NCBI GenBank assembly: GCA_002292375.1
Contig: DBBV01000018.1
Span: 179,072-243,071 of the forward strand
Direction: 5' to 3'
From: Methylococcaceae bacterium UBA975
GTDB lineage: Bacteria; Pseudomonadota; Gammaproteobacteria; Methylococcales; Cycloclasticaceae
Length of the DNA: 64,000 nucleotides
Made by a program: the position numbers and the translations under genes. A model generated the notes under the pieces. That model searched no databases. It was given only the letters and a program-made list of their open reading frames with translations, and was not told the origin of the DNA. Shown here one piece after another: positions 63,165-64,000 of this stretch. Position 1 is the first letter of the stretch. The number at the start of each line of letters is the position of its first letter.

Positions 63165-64000
63165 ATGAGTGAATTTCCTAAAACCTTAGTCGAAGCACTA
63201 GATAATAATTTAGATGCTAATAAAAAAATAACCTATATTTTAGGGCACGATAGTGAACGAGAAGTCAGCTACCCAGACCTTAAAAAACGGGCCTTAGGTT
63301 TACTAAAACACCTACAAAACAAAGGCGCCTCAGCAGGTAACGAGCTGATTATAAACTTGGGTGATAACGAACAATTTATTGATGCTTTTTGGGCCTGCCA
63401 ATACGGTGCGATTGTCGCCGTTCCATTAGCCATTGGAACCAGCGATGGGCATCGGCGTAAAGTATTTAATGTTTTCCAAAAACTGACAACACCGTACCTA
63501 GCGACTACAACTAAAGCTTTGCAACGGCTTAAACTATACGCTGATGAACATGGCGAGGAATCAGTTTACGAACGCATGCGTGAAAGGGCGATCTTACTCG
63601 ATCGAATTGAGTCGTTCGATGAATTAGGGCAACGCGCTGATGTTAAAGCCCAGCAGACTGCGTTTATTCAGTTTTCATCCGGCTCAACCGGCGACCCTAA
63701 GGGTGTTGTGTTAACACATCACAACTTGGTAACCAATTTGTATGGCATCATTACGAGCAGCCGCTTTGATGCTAGAGATAGCTTTTTAGGTTGGATGCCT
63801 CTAACGCATGATTTAGGCATTATCGGCTTTCATCTGACGCCTTTATTCGTCAATATTGACCAGTTTATTATGCCAACTGATTTATTTGTTCGGCGACCGA
63901 CACTCTGGTTAGAAAAAACCAGTGAGCACAAAGCGACTATATTGTGTTCTCCAAATTTCGGTTACAAGCATGTCCTAAAGCGTTTTAAACCCGAAAACCA
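63165..64000 (+). CDS. Fatty-acyl-AMP ligase-like AMP-binding enzyme (N-terminal part; cut by window end)
   Basis: The frame opens at ATG 63165 and stays open to the window end, giving 278 residues of the N-terminal domain. The P-loop is FSSGSTGDPKGVVLTHHN (about 167-184), followed by FLGWMPLTHDLGIIGFHLTPL, a stretch typical of fatty-acyl-AMP ligases and NRPS/PKS loading domains. Such enzymes pass acyl-AMP to a carrier protein. It follows the PPTase by 59 bp on the same strand. The C-terminal part and any fused carrier domain lie outside the window. Confidence 0.85.
   Translation, partial: MSEFPKTLVEALDNNLDANKKITYILGHDSEREVSYPDLKKRALGLLKHLQNKGASAGNELIINLGDNEQFIDAFWACQYGAIVAVPLAIGTSDGHRRKVFNVFQKLTTPYLATTTKALQRLKLYADEHGEESVYERMRERAILLDRIESFDELGQRADVKAQQTAFIQFSSGSTGDPKGVVLTHHNLVTNLYGIITSSRFDARDSFLGWMPLTHDLGIIGFHLTPLFVNIDQFIMPTDLFVRRPTLWLEKTSEHKATILCSPNFGYKHVLKRFKPEN

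Noticed and set aside
1..64000. tRNA, rRNA, CRISPR arrays, insertion sequences, prophage genes
   Set aside because: No transposase, integrase, repeat-spacer array or recognisable structural RNA gene was seen on either strand.

Overview
The window reads as chromosomal DNA from a free-living, probably marine, Gammaproteobacterium with a moderate, slightly AT-rich base composition. The evidence is gene order typical of that class: yceF/yceD-rpmF-fabH-fabD-fabG-acpP-fabF-pabB-pabC-mltG-tmk-holB-pilZ-tatD, and dapC-dapD-arsC-like-dapE. The genus cannot be fixed from the sequence alone; the catabolic load recalls hydrocarbon or alicyclic-compound degraders. I see no rRNA, tRNA, CRISPR array, insertion sequence or phage gene.

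Region 1 (1-29.8 kb) is a catabolic island built from CoA-thioester enzymes. (a) 1-5872, + strand: a 5'-cut acyl-CoA ligase, a thiolase-like enzyme lacking the usual nucleophilic Cys with its DUF35 partner, a MenB/BadI-type crotonase lacking the family Asp, an NMO-type flavoprotein and a CaiB-type CoA transferase. (b) 5887-15451, - strand: a leucine/isovalerate operon (isovaleryl-CoA dehydrogenase, thiolase, methylcrotonyl-CoA carboxylase beta and alpha, HMG-CoA lyase, 3-oxoacid CoA-transferase A/B) ending in a carboxymuconolactone-decarboxylase-like gene and a TauD-type dioxygenase. (c) 15549-20711, + strand: a TetR regulator, methylglutaconyl-CoA hydratase, a second acyl-CoA dehydrogenase, a MaoC hydratase, a CoA-transferase/hydrolase and another crotonase. 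Two tandem palindromes lie between (b) and (c) and are the likely TetR operators. (d) 20911-29762: a thioesterase, then a chn-like set for cyclic ketone to dicarboxylic acid: AraC regulator, esterase/lactonase, a cyclohexanone-monooxygenase-type BVMO, an ADP-forming acyl-CoA synthetase, an aldehyde dehydrogenase and a zinc alcohol dehydrogenase, closed by a strong terminator. The BVMO has an in-frame TGA where a conserved Trp codon is expected.

Region 2 (29.8-34.3 kb) holds small or poorly known genes: a DUF1232 protein, a PEMT-like membrane methyltransferase, a diguanylate cyclase, an unknown membrane protein, a tiny membrane-anchored Cys-rich peptide and a solitary RRM protein. It also holds several inverted repeats.

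Region 3 (34.4-63.1 kb) is mostly housekeeping: glutathione reductase, the succinylase branch of lysine/DAP synthesis, an ABC-2 exporter, a second diguanylate cyclase, a lytic transglycosylase, glyoxalase I, Maf/YceF, and the rpmF-fab-pab-mltG-tmk-holB-pilZ-tatD run. plsX is missing from its usual place between rpmF and fabH. A MinD/FlhG-like ATPase with a long helical tail, a CysZ-like protein, the tRNA methylthiotransferase MtaB and a two-domain acyltransferase-hydrolase follow. The window ends with a Sfp-type phosphopantetheinyl transferase and the start of a fatty-acyl-AMP-ligase-like gene, which may be the edge of a polyketide/nonribosomal-peptide or lipid locus.
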